DNA of 64,000 nt from Primula veris (GCA_963682055.1 OY821749.1:625001-689000); one strand, 5' to 3'. Shown: positions 23,967 to 36,469, counted from the stretch's first letter. Notes: generated from the sequence alone by a model not told the origin. Numbers and translations are program-made.

Positions 23967-26900
23967 CTATAGTTTCCCTTTGATCGCCATAGGTCTGCTC
24001 CTCATGTATTGTACTCCATATGCTCCAGTTGTAGCTACTGTCGTTGAAGCCACAAGCCAGCTATACCATAAAAAATAAATCTTGATAAATCTTCAAATTG
24101 TCGATGATGAAATTGTCTTCATTCAGAAAATAAAAACTGAACCAAACAATTTGTTTAAATTATAGCTTCTAAGCCAGCCTATTTGGGTTTCTGATTATAA
24201 GTTGCCTTTGTTTTGACCAGCGTAAGATCTGGATAAATTTCTTTTTCTAGTCACGTAAAGTTTAGAAGTTTCAACCTGCATAGCATAAATAGCTGCGAAA
24301 GGTAAAGAATAATGCACCTTAAGTAATTTATGTATGGTAGAGTTTCAGGAGTTCCAAACTCTGGTTGTAAAAGAGCAGCTGCAACTAGAGCCAATTGAAA
24401 AACTGTATTAACCTGTCAAAGCAACAGAATATTAGCGAATACTAGATAGTTAAATCACTCTTTCTTAGAACAACTAAGTCAAGAACTCGAGTAGAAAAGC
24501 TTACTTTGCTCAAAAACAAAGGTTCAACCTTCTCAGGACGCATCCCATCAATGTTGAAAAATTCGTTCCAATTTTTCCACTGGAATAAGAAATAATATGG
24601 TTAGAATTAGGACAACTCATCAAAACAAATTAAAATGGTGCAGTCTAAATTCACTCACATTCCAATCCAAACTGCTAGCCCTTTTGTAGAAGGCACCCCC
24701 TACGAGACCAACATCTCGAAACACAACAAGCGCAACTAGTCCAGCTTCAATAACGTAAAAAAGTATAAGTACATCGAAGATATAATTAAAAAATATAGAA
24801 AACTAATAATCACTAACGTAAAACTTAATTCCTACCAAGTCACAAGGAAATCTTGCTTCCTATTTAGTGGTATTTCGATGGCTCACATCCAATGAACTGA
24901 TTTTTAATTTGGTAGACCCTACTATAAAGAAATGGATTCACTTTAATAGTCATACACTTCAAGAACTAAGTTTTGATTGGCATATTCTTCTATTAATAAA
25001 ATTCATTTTTGATGCACATACACTTCAATAACTGATTTGGATGTTCATACCGAGTAGTATGAAGTAATACTACTGTGCATAGCATTAAAGCTAAAGACGT
25101 CCAAAATATGTCACTTGATTGGAACTGCCCCCATTAAAAAAAAGGAATATCACATACTCTATATTTGAAAACGGTTTTCTTACAAGCAATGCAATACTTG
25201 AAACCTATTAGCTGATCAACCTCTTGTAAAGCCTTAAATTCAAAAATGGAAAGATAAAGTGTTGAAAACTATTGCTGATCAACCCCTTGTAAAGCCTTAA
25301 ATTCAGACATGGAAAAATAAAATGTTGACGACTTACGATGCAAGAGACCATTATTAACCATTGCCACAGCAACACATCCAATTAGAACCTGTATTGGAAG
25401 GGAGTAACATTTGACTAATATCCAACCAAATAATATGTTCACATACTAAATAAGGGAAGAGTAATATTACCTTATCTGCCAGTGGGTCGAGATAAGATCC
25501 AACAAGTGAATTGATTCCCATTCTTCTAGCTACGAATCCATCAAGCTACAAGATACGAACAATGAAGACGAAGAAATTAAGGGGTGTATCTGATATACTC
25601 AGGGCCTGTAAATTAAACTTAAATACTGACGCTCTTCGTACCCAATCACTTGCACCCGAAATGCCAAGCCCAATAAATGCAGGTAGATACATTTCATTCA
25701 CTATCATCCTGAAAATCAAAGCCCGGTGTAAAGCATATGATGATATGAATCACAATGATTAAGCAGTGCCAAATACTCACAAAAGTTAAGCCCGGAATAT
25801 AAGGTGCTAAGTACAGTATCTAACTAGCCAACTAGTAGAGAAACAATGCCAACATTATTCAATGGGCTAACTCCACTTTAAAACTAAAAATGATGAGAAG
25901 AAAGTGAGAGTTTCACTAATAACATTCACGGTCAAGGTAATTAACATTCCACAACCTATTAATGATTAGATTTGAACACGCCCGGAGGCTGATACAAGGA
26001 TTTTCCGTAATGTTCATATATAATTTTCTTCCCTTACCATTTTCCCTGCACGTATATAAACCTCTAAACTTTCTTATCGCTTTGTTCGCAAGTTTTCAAA
26101 TCAAATATTCTCACAGCCTGTTTAAAATGACCAGAAGCTAGTAATTTACTTGCTTCCAAGTTCTACCCTAAATTCCAAATCACTTCAGCTAATATTAAAA
26201 AAGTCAAAAAACACATAAAACCCGATATGAAGGGAAAAACTACTAGGCTAAAAGGGACTCCAGCATCCCTCAATGCCCTCATATTGAGAAAAATTCGATC
26301 TTTTACCATTTATCTTGATTTCTTTTCCCAAGTCTAGCCTTTCAGCACTCCATAATTACGGGAAAAAAACTGTTCTAATTTCGCCACTGCCCAATATACG
26401 TTCAAAAAAAGGATACACTAAAACATATAGTAAGTAAAAAAGCACTATTCAAAGCTCCTTAAAAGCTTGAAAAGTTCGCTTTTCCGCATTTTAGGCCGCT
26501 AAAAGTTTACGCTTTGTACTCTTTAGCTAATTTTCTCTTTTTTAAAAACACTGGTTTATAATGACCAAAAGTTCTAAGTTCTACCCTAAACTTCCTAATC
26601 ACTTCAGCTAGAATTCAGAATATCAAAAAACCCATAAAACCCAATATATATTAAATAAAACAAATGCACAAAAACATACACTAAAAAGTACACAAATACT
26701 ACTAAAGGCTAAAAGCTACTCCAACACCTCCATATTAAGAAAAAAAACCTATCTTTTACCAACTATTTTATTTATATATATATATTTTTCGATTATAGTC
26801 TTTCAGCACCCCCTAATTATGAAAAAAAAAAAAAAACTGTTCAAGTTCGGAAAGAGAGGATGCACAAAAACATACACTACGTACATAAAAATAAAATTAT

Positions 26901-27333
26901 AAAAAGGATACCATCCAAGAAAGGGCCCGGAAACTAATCGAGCAACCGAGATCAAATTCGGCAAATTAACGAAACTCCCAACAACCCCTTTCCTTATCTC
27001 TCCCTCACTAGACTCACCCCCATTCCTCCGGTCCGGTACCGGTGAACTAATCTTCAAATCCTCAAAACCTCTCTTTTTAACAAAATAGTTCCAAGATTGA
27101 ACCTTTGGGGAAAAAACTATATCACATTGGGCATAAAAAGGAGTAGAATAATGAGAAAGCATCCATGGAGAGAGATTTTTATGGGGAGAGAGATATTGGG
27201 AGAGATTTTGGAGGGAGAGAGGGTTTTGGGAGAGATTTTGATGGGGAGAGAGAGAAGGGAAAAAGAAGGTGTTTTTGAGGTGGGTTTTGGGAGAGATTAA
27301 GAGGGTTTTCAGTGATCTGTAGTAATACGCCAT
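23967..27333 (-). CDS. CLS: Cardiolipin synthase, mitochondrial (8 exons)
   Basis: Exons on the minus strand: 27333-26912, 25708-25642, 25545-25471, 25388-25337, 24744-24659, 24579-24505, 24412-24318, 24060-23967. All junctions are GT...AG and keep frame, giving 321 aa, near the size I recall for Arabidopsis CLS. The CDP-alcohol phosphotransferase signature is complete across exons 2-3: SDWLDGFVAR...GSYLDPLAD (Asp162, Asp165, Gly166, Ala169, Arg170, Gly179, Asp183, Asp187). [13 protein letters not shown] precedes it and [14 protein letters not shown] and a hydrophobic C-terminal segment follow. The family joins CDP-diacylglycerol and phosphatidylglycerol to make cardiolipin in the inner mitochondrial membrane. 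The presequence region is Ser/Leu/Gln-rich and encoded by a GGAGAGAGATTTTG-type minisatellite. A phosphatidylglycerophosphate synthase is the main alternative; I favour CLS from the flanking motifs. Confidence 0.9.
25204..25331. repeat. Tandem duplication of 64 bp in CLS intron 4
   Basis: Two direct copies (about 25204-25267 and 25268-25331) share GCTGATCAACC, TTGTAAAGCCTTAAATTCA and GTTGA. The second copy ends a few bases from the exon 4 donor at 25336. Confidence 0.85.
26159..26905. repeat. Diverged tandem duplication filling CLS intron 1
   Basis: Copy one is about 26159-26445 and copy two about 26576-26905. Shared marks in order: AGTTCTACCCTAAA, ATCACTTCAGCTA, CATAAAACCC, GGCTAAAAG, TCTTTTACCA, TTTCAGCAC, AACTGTTC, AGGATGCAC. 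The second copy runs up to the exon 1 donor at 26911, so this intron grew by duplicating its donor-proximal part. Confidence 0.75.
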
Positions 27334-28070
27334 TGTTGATCATTAATTTGAAGCTTTTTTGGGGGTTTTTAGAACATAGAGACAGAAGAAAGTTAGTGGT
27401 GACACGTGCTGATCATGTGCAATGTTCTATAAGTCGCAAATCGGGTTTCATCGTAAACATGTCCGCTTAGTACTTAATCTCGTCTAATTCTGCCTAATCA
27501 TACATAATTTATTAGGTGCTTATCCGACTTATGTATTGGATCCGTCTAATTTTCGATTAACTTTCACTTTTAGAACACTGATTATGTGTGTACGTTCAAT
27601 TTGGATTAGCAACTAAAAACTCATTTACTGGATTTTATAAGGGCAAACATCATGTTATTGGTTATCAAAACTTTCAAAAACCATATTTTATGTTTCTCAT
27701 TATTGTATGTGTAGTTTTTTTTTAACACGTTTCACGTTTTCATTTCCCGTTTTAGTTCTTGCTTTTGTTTCTATTTAACGAGGAACCATCGTCATTATTA
27801 TTAAATTATTTTATCTTTAAACATATTTGAAAATATTAACACACAAATGCCTCGAATAGAATTACAACTAGCAAATCACAAATTTTCGAGGTGCAAGAAA
27901 TTTTTCGTAACTGACTAGCTGAAAACATCGTTTATGAATATCTTATGTACCTATTATCTTTTGTGAGTTGTTTTTGTTGAACGATGTTCTTCTAATCGAT
28001 TGTTTTAATAATAACAAAATATGTAAAACATGATAAAAACTCGTTTTACTTACTAATCATTTATCTAGCT
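27334..28070. other. Intergenic DNA upstream of CLS
   Basis: Holds the presumed CLS promoter. I see no clear TATA box and no other gene. Confidence 0.45.
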
Positions 28071-28190
28071 TGTTAAAGGTTCGAAATGATAAAGTATTTA
28101 AATACGAAGCCAACGATTCAAGAGGAACAATAATCGGACTTAAAACGAAGAAGTTACGAATAGCGGGAAAACCGAGAAAATGCCAGAAAA

Positions 28191-28372
28191 ACGACCGATC
28201 GTTTTGGACAAACGACCGATCGTTTTTGGTCCAAAATGTTCCAGTGAGGTCATGATAAAAACGACCGGTCGAAACAGACAAAACGACCGATCGTTTTTGG
28301 TCCAAAATGTTCCAGTGAGGTCATGATAAAAACGACCGATCGAAATGCAGAAAACGACCGATCGTTTTCTGC
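28191..28372. repeat. Six palindromic ACGACCGATCGT motifs in a 69-bp tandem repeat
   Basis: Copies start near 28193, 28214, 28261, 28283, 28331 and 28354. Two (28261, 28331) vary at one arm. The intervening GGTCCAAAATGTTCCAGTGA is present twice, giving two 69-bp units. The motif is self-complementary and could form hairpins. Confidence 0.85.
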
Positions 28373-28530
28373 AGAATTCAAAAAATAGCTTTTTGACTTA
28401 TTCTGGGAAATTGGAAAACTGCTAAAAATCATTGGATAAAGACATAACCCTTCATACAACGGTAACAAGACCAATTATACTTCAAATAACCCCCAAATTC
28501 CTTAATGAATATCACCCCAATTCACACACA

Positions 28531-31012
28531 ATTTTTTAAATAGGTAGTGGGAATTCCCACAATTTATTAAAAGAAGTGCTGAGGAGAACCTCCCAAAACA
28601 ATTCATAAGTAATTACAGATAGAATCTCTAAATAAGAGATCTAAAAGAAATAAAAGCAAACTATTACATCAAATTAAATTACCAAAACTAATTGGACTCA
28701 CTAGATTGGCGATTAAACTTTAGGGACAGGATTGAAATAGATGTAATAACACTGTATCAACACCTGTCCCCAGCACCTCTTCATTTCTCACTGTGAAACC
28801 CTAAAAAATAGCCTCTCTCTCTCCTACGCTCCATCTTCATTTTCATCTCTTTTTAAACAGTAATAAATACCATCCTCTTCATCATCATCTTCCTCTGATT
28901 CTTAAATTAGAAATACCTGTGGCTTCAGTAATTATGATCCCCTTTAAAACCTGTGGAAAATCATCCAAATTAGAAGAGATGGAAACTCCCTCCCAATTCG
29001 CAAGCAGATCAGCAGCCTTGTTCCCTTCACGCGCCACATATGTAAACTGGTAGTCTCCTTCTTTAATTTGATCTTGAATACAATTAAATAGATCTACTAA
29101 TTTCCATGGGCATTTTTGTTTACCTTTGATAATATTAATTAACTGTAACGAGTCACTTTCAATTATTAGAAGCCTTTTTGGAGAGATTTGTAAGCCATAA
29201 TATAGTGCTTTGAACTCAGAATAGAGAGCTGAATAGCTTGTGACAGCCCTAGAAAACCCCTTGATAAAATTCCCCTTTTCATCTCTAATTAGTCCACCAA
29301 TACCATTTAGAACTTCAGATTGGATAAAGCATCCATCTATATTTAGTTTCAGATAACCTGGTGGTGGATGTATCCACTTAATAAGAATGGCTTTTTTTGA
29401 TATTCATCTTACCATTGTAATTGGAGTAAGAAAAATTTTTCTCCTTATAACCAGACTGAATAATCAAGTTTTCAGCATTTCGAATAATATTACTAGAGCT
29501 CATTTTGATATTCTCAAATTTGTATGAACATCTAGATTTCCAAATAACCCAGATAATAATAGAAGGTAGAACCTGACAAATTTTCCTTTCAGAAAATGAT
29601 TTTTTCTTACTAATAGAAGACCACCAACTGTTAATTCTTCCCAACAAAGAGTTATTCTGAATAGTGATACCCCATTTACCTTCAAAGAAATTCCATACCT
29701 CTGTAGCAATTGTACCATTACTAAAAAGATGATCAAAATTTTCTTCTGAGTTTTTACAACACCCACACATAGAAGCTATATTAATACCAAATTTATGCAG
29801 GTTGCAATCCAAGGAAATAGCCTGGTTAAAAAGCTTCCACATAAAGCCAGATACTTTTAAAGGTATCATCTTATTCCATATAAATGAGCTTCTCCAGTTT
29901 ATAGGACTTACTTTCCTGACAATATTCCAAGCTGAATTTATAGTAAAATTTCCTAGAATAGTAGGTTTCCATATAGGTATTAACCCATTAGCAATTCTGG
30001 TAGTATTATTCTCAGTTAATTCTCTAGCTTGAAGCATTCTGCACCAAGTAGTAGTACCTTTTTTAATAGGAATATCTTCTGCTCTTTTCCTTCTACAATA
30101 TTTAGCTTTCATGAAATTGGTCCACAAAGTATCTTTAGTTTTGAACTTCCACCAGAGTTTCATAGCAAAAGCTTTTGAAATGTCATGAAAACTTTTAACA
30201 TTTAATCCTCCTTCTTTCACAGGAAAGCAAATTTTGCTCCACCTAACCCAATGGAACTTATTTTTTCCATCTTTATAACCCCAGAAAAAATTAGATAATA
30301 GTTGATCAATTCTTTTAATAACTTGTAGAGGTGGATTCATGGCTGCTAATGTATAAATAGGAATAGATTGAAGAACATGCCTAATCAATATCAATTTACC
30401 ACCTGAATTAAGCCAATTGCCCTTCCAATTAGCTAATTTACTTCTAACTTTTAGAATAAGTTCATGAAAAAGTATACACTTTTTATGTCCAGAATATAAC
30501 TTGCAACCAAGATAAGAGAAAGGAGGTTTCTTACTTGCAATATTAAGCTCTTTGCAGATAATACCTTTTTGTATCACATTAACACTTTTTGAGAAATAGA
30601 CTGAGCTCTTTTCTAGACTGATTTCTTGACCAGAATCTTTATTATAACATTGCAGGATATTGCTGACCTTTCTAATAGAATGAAGATCTGCTGAACTAAA
30701 AATTATCAAGTCATCAGCAAAGGCAAGGTGAGTTATTATAGGACTTCCAATAGGAGCTTTAAAAGCTGACCACCTTTTGTTACCAATCAATTTGTTTAAA
30801 TTCCTGCTTAACACTTCAGAGCAAATAATAAATAGACTAGAAGATAGTGGATCACCCTGTCTTAGACCATTCCTTGGAGTAAAAAGCTCAGTAGGACTTC
30901 CATTGACCAAAATAGAGGTTTGATTTCCAGAAATAATCCTCCAAACTAAATCAATAACCTTCTTAGAGAAACCCAATTTTCTTAAAGTAGAAATAAGGAA
31001 GTGCCATGAAAT
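28531..31012 (-). mobile_element. 5'-truncated LINE (L1-like), minus strand
   Basis: Only the 3' half of a plant L1-like element remains. It begins inside the reverse transcriptase (WHFLISTLRKLGFSKK) and ends with a short A-run at 28536-28531. The endonuclease and the N-terminal part of RT are missing, which is typical of incomplete reverse transcription. It is inserted in an LTR remnant. Confidence 0.85.
28885..31012 (-). pseudogene. LINE ORF2 remnant: RT, zf-RVT and RNase H, frameshifted
   Basis: From 31012 to about 29388 one frame encodes RT motifs (GLRQGDPLSS and FADDLIIF), then a zf-RVT-like region (WNKMIPLKVSGFMWKL, CGCCKNSEENFDHLF). At an A-run near 29388 the frame shifts by one base. 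The next frame reads IKWIHPPPGYLKLNIDGCF and then ESDSLQL and AREGNKAADLLAN, a type-I RNase H domain ending at 28885. The 5' end and the frame are both broken, so it is non-functional. Confidence 0.88.
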
Positions 31013-31615
31013 TTATGATTAAGTTATTCCTTCAATATAATCATTAAGCTTATATTTCATTTTACTCACTTATATTCATAAATACTCTTGTGTGTAATCT
31101 TATTTTAATCCTATAAACACCAAGATATTATTTGTTGGTGAGTGATACATTTCAATTCAAAATTGTAGAGTGATTTATAAACTCAATTGTGAGCGAGTGC
31201 TCGGGTAGAGGTTTTATAAGCGAGTATGGCTTAAAAGGTCTAGGTATTTTCATTCGGGATACTCATAGTAAGGGGGAACTTAATCCGCGGATTAGCTCGT
31301 TAGGTTGTAATCTTGGGAAGAAGATTCTAGTGAAATACTCGGTAGTGTGAATACCGAGGAGAGGACTATGCGCGTTTTGCCGAACCTCTATACATCTTGT
31401 ATTATTTCTTTTCCCTTGAATTTTTATTTTTCGCACTTATTTATTATTTATTTTGTTTGCTTGGATAGCTTAAACTAGCATTATATAGTTAACAAAATTT
31501 GGTTAGTTATAAATTCTACTGTTAGCGTTGTTAATAGCTCAAATATTTTATTTACGAAAATCATACGTAAATCTTATTCACCCCCTTCTAAGGTTTAAAC
31601 ACTTGCGGACCAACA

Positions 31616-33021
31616 GTTTTTACTATTGGTAAATGGTAACATAGAACTCGATGCCGTTTAGAACTTGCCCCATGCTTGGGGGCAGTTTCTAATTAGTTGA
31701 TTGGAGCCTTTCGTTCTTCAATAAACGATACACCGTGTTAGAGAGTAAACATTTTCCCGATAAAGCGAATGGGACCATCCTTTGAGACGTTAATTTCCCA
31801 GAAGTCGCACACTCTTCTATAAATTAAAGTCGCACTGGAAAAACAAGTGACCCATTCTTAATTTCCACTCTCTTTAGATAAAATGCAAAGCAATATGACA
31901 CTATATGTTCATCTTTTAGAGACTTATGTAGGAATACTTCAAAAATTGGCGAAACGAATAATAAAACTACACTTATGTGGAGATTAATGTACCCAAACTA
32001 CGTTGACCCATGGAACTTTCACATGGTTCAATCGAATCGAGTACAAAACGGACTTGACATATACCCAAGAGTTGGTTTCGGGACCCACGAGAAAACCGTG
32101 ATGGAAAGTGAAATTACTGCAATATCTATACAGAACTCGCTCATAAAAATTGAAATTTTATCCGAATGGGGCTGTCCGAATATAATTATTAATAAGCTCT
32201 AAGTACGATAATACAGGAGTAGCTAACATTATTTGCAGAAACGATCCGTAAATAGATAATTGTATGACTTGGTAACTTTTATCATATCCAAATAATGTTA
32301 TTCTGTCAAATATAATATTAGTTCAAGATATATAGGAGACCATTACTACAATATAAATAAGCCATGAAAATACAGTTACGCTTTTAAATAAATACAGTCA
32401 CGTCATAATTTTAAATATTTGATTCAATTAATAGAGAAAAAAACTTTGAACTCTATAATGCATGCACGTTTATGAACTCTTGAGCTTTTGAAATGGTTTC
32501 AATAGTGTAAGATTTTACTATTTTAATGACAAAAAAACAAAAGTTTTACTATTTTAGGCTTTGAACAAAAAACAATTACTAAGCTGGCTAAAATCAAGGA
32601 TAACCTTTAATCATTTCAAACACTATACATACATAATTTTTTCCAGATTGCAAAATTTAACAAGCTTTATAGGGTAGGGTTCCACTAATTGCAAACAAAT
32701 TTGCAGGTTTTAGGCATTGATATTATTTAATGTCAATGTCTAAACTGCAAACTTGTCTCAATTAAGTGAATGCCACGTTCTTTTTTCTCTTTCAAGGAGA
32801 AGGGTATAGATTATTATTATTGTATTTTAAAATAAAACATTAGATTTACAAGTTACAACAACATTTATATCGTGGGTGTCATTTCTGGATAATTTTCTCC
32901 TACTTTACTGTATATGCCAACTATGTTGCATATGTAAACTGTATTGTTGTCTGTCTTCTAGAATCTAAATCTCACCAACTGCGGTTTTGCATTAGGATTT
33001 AAACCGTTTCGAATTAACAAA
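31616..33021. other. Intergenic DNA upstream of the kinase gene
   Basis: No gene recognised. The short frame at 31975-32202 has no family resemblance. The 3' part presumably holds the kinase promoter. Confidence 0.5.
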
Positions 33022-33063
33022 ATGATGGGTGTGCTAGAAAATGAGTCTCCTGTCTTGTTGTAA
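33022..33063 (+). promoter_or_regulatory. Possible uORF overlapping the kinase start
   Basis: Two adjacent ATGs at 33022 and 33025 open a 13-codon frame that ends TAA at 33061-33063. It overlaps the main ATG at 33041 in another frame. If included in the mRNA it could reduce translation of the kinase. The transcription start is unknown. Confidence 0.4.
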
Positions 33064-36000
33064 ATTGGAACGAACCGATACGAGCAAAAACATATCTGAA
33101 AAAACTCGAAGTTGTTTTCCTGAGCAGAAGAAACACGTAAAGAGATACGGAAAACGACGGAGGCTTGCCACTTTCGTACGGAAAATTTCCAAGCACACTG
33201 GTATGCCTTTTTTCCTTATTTATTTGTCTATTTATGTTCGTATTTGTTTTCGGGGCTCTATTTTTTCCTGTGTTCGGCAAAACTGCAACTTTATGTTTGA
33301 GCTGAAAACTTCTGTGTTTGATGGTTTATGCGTAACTTGTTTATGGTCACACTAAAATTTCTTGTAAATGACTACATTATAATTGGTAAAAATATTCACA
33401 TTTCTATAGGCTTCTTTGTTTTGCAGCTTTTGAGCTTGATTTATTCATTATTTTACTTCTAGTTAAAGGTGCATTTGGTTGGCAAGAAACAACAGTTTTT
33501 TCTCAGCAAAAAAAAAGTTCAGTTTCTTTTCATAAAAGCTGCAGTTTTGCCAGCCAAACAAGCCATACTTACGACATTTTATGGGTAAATTGAATTATCA
33601 CCCATAGCTCTACCATCCATCCATTTAAGCCCATTCTTGATACCAATTTAGAAAATTTCGCATTTCTAATTTTAAGCCATTATTGTTGAACAACTCGATT
33701 ATGCGCAGGTAGTATGGAGGAGAAGAACCTAGCAAACGAGATACTAAGATTAGGAATTGTCAAAGTAAAAGCTCAGGTGTTCACGTTACGACAATTAGCT
33801 GCTGCAACTGATAATTTCAACCATGATTTACTCTTGGGAGAAGGAGGATTTGGGAGGGTGTATAAAGGTTATATTAAAAACCCAACTGACCAGGTCTCTT
33901 TTTTACCTTTTATGGCTCTGTTTGGTTGTATCTTTCAAGCTCAGAATTCTGCTTTTTCAAATTTTATTTCTAATTAGTCTACATTTGGTAAAAACCGAGT
34001 TTTCTAGTGGCTATTTGTAGGCCTGACAAAGATAGAAACTCTTGAATCAAGTTTTTCTCAATCAGAAAAAAGTCCAGCTTATTTGCTCAAAATCTGTACT
34101 CAAACAAGCCTTATACGCATCTTAACGACTTTTTCGTCTTACGTTGTTTTTAGTTGCAGCTTTTAAGCTCAACTTTCTGCTTTTATTCTTAAAAGCTAGA
34201 CTGGATGGTCGAATAGCTAAAAACCCGAGTATTTTTTGTTATAGTTTTTCCGGTTTTGGCCAGAAAATATATAGAAGCTTAGAATCCAGTTTTATTTTTC
34301 AATCTGAAAAAATCCAGATTATTTGCTCAACATCAAAACAAGCCTAATTTGTGTCTTAATGACTTTTCCCATCTTCTGGCCTTGACAGTAGCACTTTTAA
34401 GCTCGCCATTTCTGTTTTTTTCCGAAAAAGCAAGACTGCATATGGTTGACCAGCTCAATAACCGAGTTCTTCAAGTTTTTTATTTTCTGTTTATTTCTTC
34501 TTCTTCTCACTCTTTTAAATCCAGCTTATTTTCTCGATATCTGCATCCATAATTGTGTCTTAGTGACTTTTTTCCTGTTCAGCCTGTAGCAGTGAAGCAA
34601 CTAGACAGAAATGGGATTCAAGGAAACCGAGAATTTGTAGCTGAGGTTTTGACATTAAGCCATGTTCATCATCCAAATCTAGTTAATTTGATCGGATATT
34701 GTGCCGATGGGCAACAAAGGGTTTTGGTATACGAGTATATGTCTAATGGATCTTTAGAAGATCATCTTCTAGGTATGCCAACCAAAATTTCCTCATTACC
34801 TGAATGCATCATGGTTTTTTCGTCCTATGGATTTGTTTGCTAAAACTTTTTATCAGGTTTGAAAAGCTTTCTAATTGCTTACAAGATACATCTGAACAAG
34901 CACTGTATGAGCTTCTTCGGTCTTGAATTTATTTATTTATTTTCTTGTGCTTACAAGCCGATTCTTAGTTTCTTACTACATTTTGGACCTGAAAAGATAA
35001 AATAAAATAAAAAACCGAATGAGCCCAGCATATTTATCAGAGAACCAGCTTTTTCACTTGATAAATGCAACCAAACATATGCCGACATGCACTTGTTGCA
35101 TTTAAATATCCACATTGCTACATATAAACTAAAAAAGCTGTGGCTTTTGGTTCATTTGTATTCTTGTATAAGTTGTGAAATTTAATAATGTAATTTCTAT
35201 TTATCAGATTTGCCCCCGGGTGTGAAAGCACTTGATTGGACGACTAGAATGAAAATAGCAAAAGGAGCAGCCAAAGGACTCGAATACTTGCATGAAACAG
35301 CTCACCCTCCAATTATATACCGTGATTTCAAAGCATCAAACATATTACTTGACGATGACTTTAATCCAAAATTATCCGATTTCGGACTTGCTAGGTTGGG
35401 ACCCACAGGAGATCAAGAACACGTATCTACGAGGGTTATGGGCACATACGGTTATTGTGCTCCAGAGTACGCTAGAACAGGACAACTCACCACAAAATCG
35501 GATGTTTATAGTTTTGGTGTTGTGTTTTTAGAGATTATATCTGGGAGAAGAGCTATCGATGTGTCAAGATCAGCAGCAGAAGCTAACCTCATTTCTTGGG
35601 TATGTTCATGAGCTATCTTGGTATTGTCTAGTCTTTCAGGCAAAAAAAGGAAGAGAAAAAGCAGAAATACCAGCTTGTAAGTGAATAGTAAAACAGCTAA
35701 ACTTACAAGCTGCAAGCAAAAACAAATTAAATGGTCTGCTTTCAGGCTCGCTTTTCATCGTAAACCTTGAATTTCATTTCATAATTTTTATGATTTTATC
35801 TATAGAGTTGTTTTAAAGGATACAAGTTTAATTTTGTACAGAACTCACCCTTCACATGATGATATGCTTTAGTGAAACTATAACAAAAACGCTTTGTCTT
35901 TGCTTTCTCATTTAAAAATATGTCTTGACTACTTAAATAAGTATTTTTTTTGATCATTTACAGGCAGAGCCATTATTTAAAGACAAAAAGAGCTTTTCAT

Positions 36001-36188
36001 TAATGGCAGACCCAAAACTTGAAGGGAAATATCCATTGAAAGGATTATATCAAGCTCTTGCTGTAGCAGATATGTGTCTGCAAGAGGAAGCTAACACACG
36101 CCCTTTAATTAGCGACGTTGTCACAGCTCTCGAGTATTTAGCAATGCCATCGGACGATATCGAATTTTCAGAGGATTCTTACGCTTAA
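33041..36188 (+). CDS. Receptor-like cytoplasmic kinase, RLCK-VII/PBL type (5 exons)
   Basis: Exons: 33041-33200, 33709-33893, 34583-34772, 35208-35599, 35964-36188. All junctions are GT...AG, giving 383 aa. The N-terminus MSLLSCCK has a Cys pair suited to palmitoylation but no Gly2, so no N-myristoylation. A basic stretch and [13 protein letters not shown] lead into the kinase domain: GEGGFGRVY 97-105, Lys120 in VAVKQL, Glu136, catalytic [12 protein letters not shown] with Asp218, DFG at Asp236, and [25 protein letters not shown] instead of HRD is normal for this subfamily, so it should be active. Family members act at the plasma membrane in immune and developmental receptor signalling. Its position next to phospholipase A I matches Arabidopsis At1g61860 as I recall. 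Intron 2 has tandem repeats. Confidence 0.93.
33905..34582 (+). repeat. Three tandem units of about 230 bp in kinase intron 2
   Basis: Units begin near 33908, 34141 and 34371. Each carries CTTTTAAGCTC- or TTTCAAGCTC-like, ACCGAGTT-like, AATCCAG(C)TTATTTGCTC-like and (A)CAAGCC-like marks, and ends in a block like GTCTTAGTGACTTTT. The last unit ends at the exon 3 acceptor. The unit has CTGTTTGGTTG and CAAACAAGCC near its ends, so it may be a MITE that was tandemly copied with flanking intron. Confidence 0.65.
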
Positions 36189-36469
36189 GGACCATATCTC
36201 TATATATATGGATTTAAAGAAGAGTTGTATAATAAATTGAGTGTGTATTAGACTACATATAACCAGTGTATTATAGACTTTTTCTTTACCAAATCGGAGA
36301 GATGAATACATTTCACAACAAGACATAAGAAACAACCTAAATAAAAACCGACTTAAAAATTATCGAGTGATTAATTCACCTCTAGTAATCCTGTGTGTGG
36401 TAACTGAGACGAACTTATTGATCCTGGCCCCAGGTTATTAACAACCCCATGTTCACTCGGATATTTCTT

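Larger units (their letters stand above)
28071..31615. mobile_element. LTR-retroelement LTR fragment split by a LINE
   Basis: 28071-28530 and 31013-31615 look like the two halves of one LTR. It starts TGTTAAAGG and ends ACCAACA, with the CACCCCCTTCTAAGG-type tail common near the ends of Copia LTRs. There is no coding part or second LTR, and I could not find a target duplication, so boundaries are approximate. The LINE between them must be the younger insertion. Confidence 0.5.

Noticed and set aside
28191..28372. Possible CRISPR-like array of palindromes
   Set aside because: Plant LTR context, no unique spacers, irregular spacing.
31975..32202. 75-codon frame
   Set aside because: No domain, no promoter signal and no conserved neighbours.
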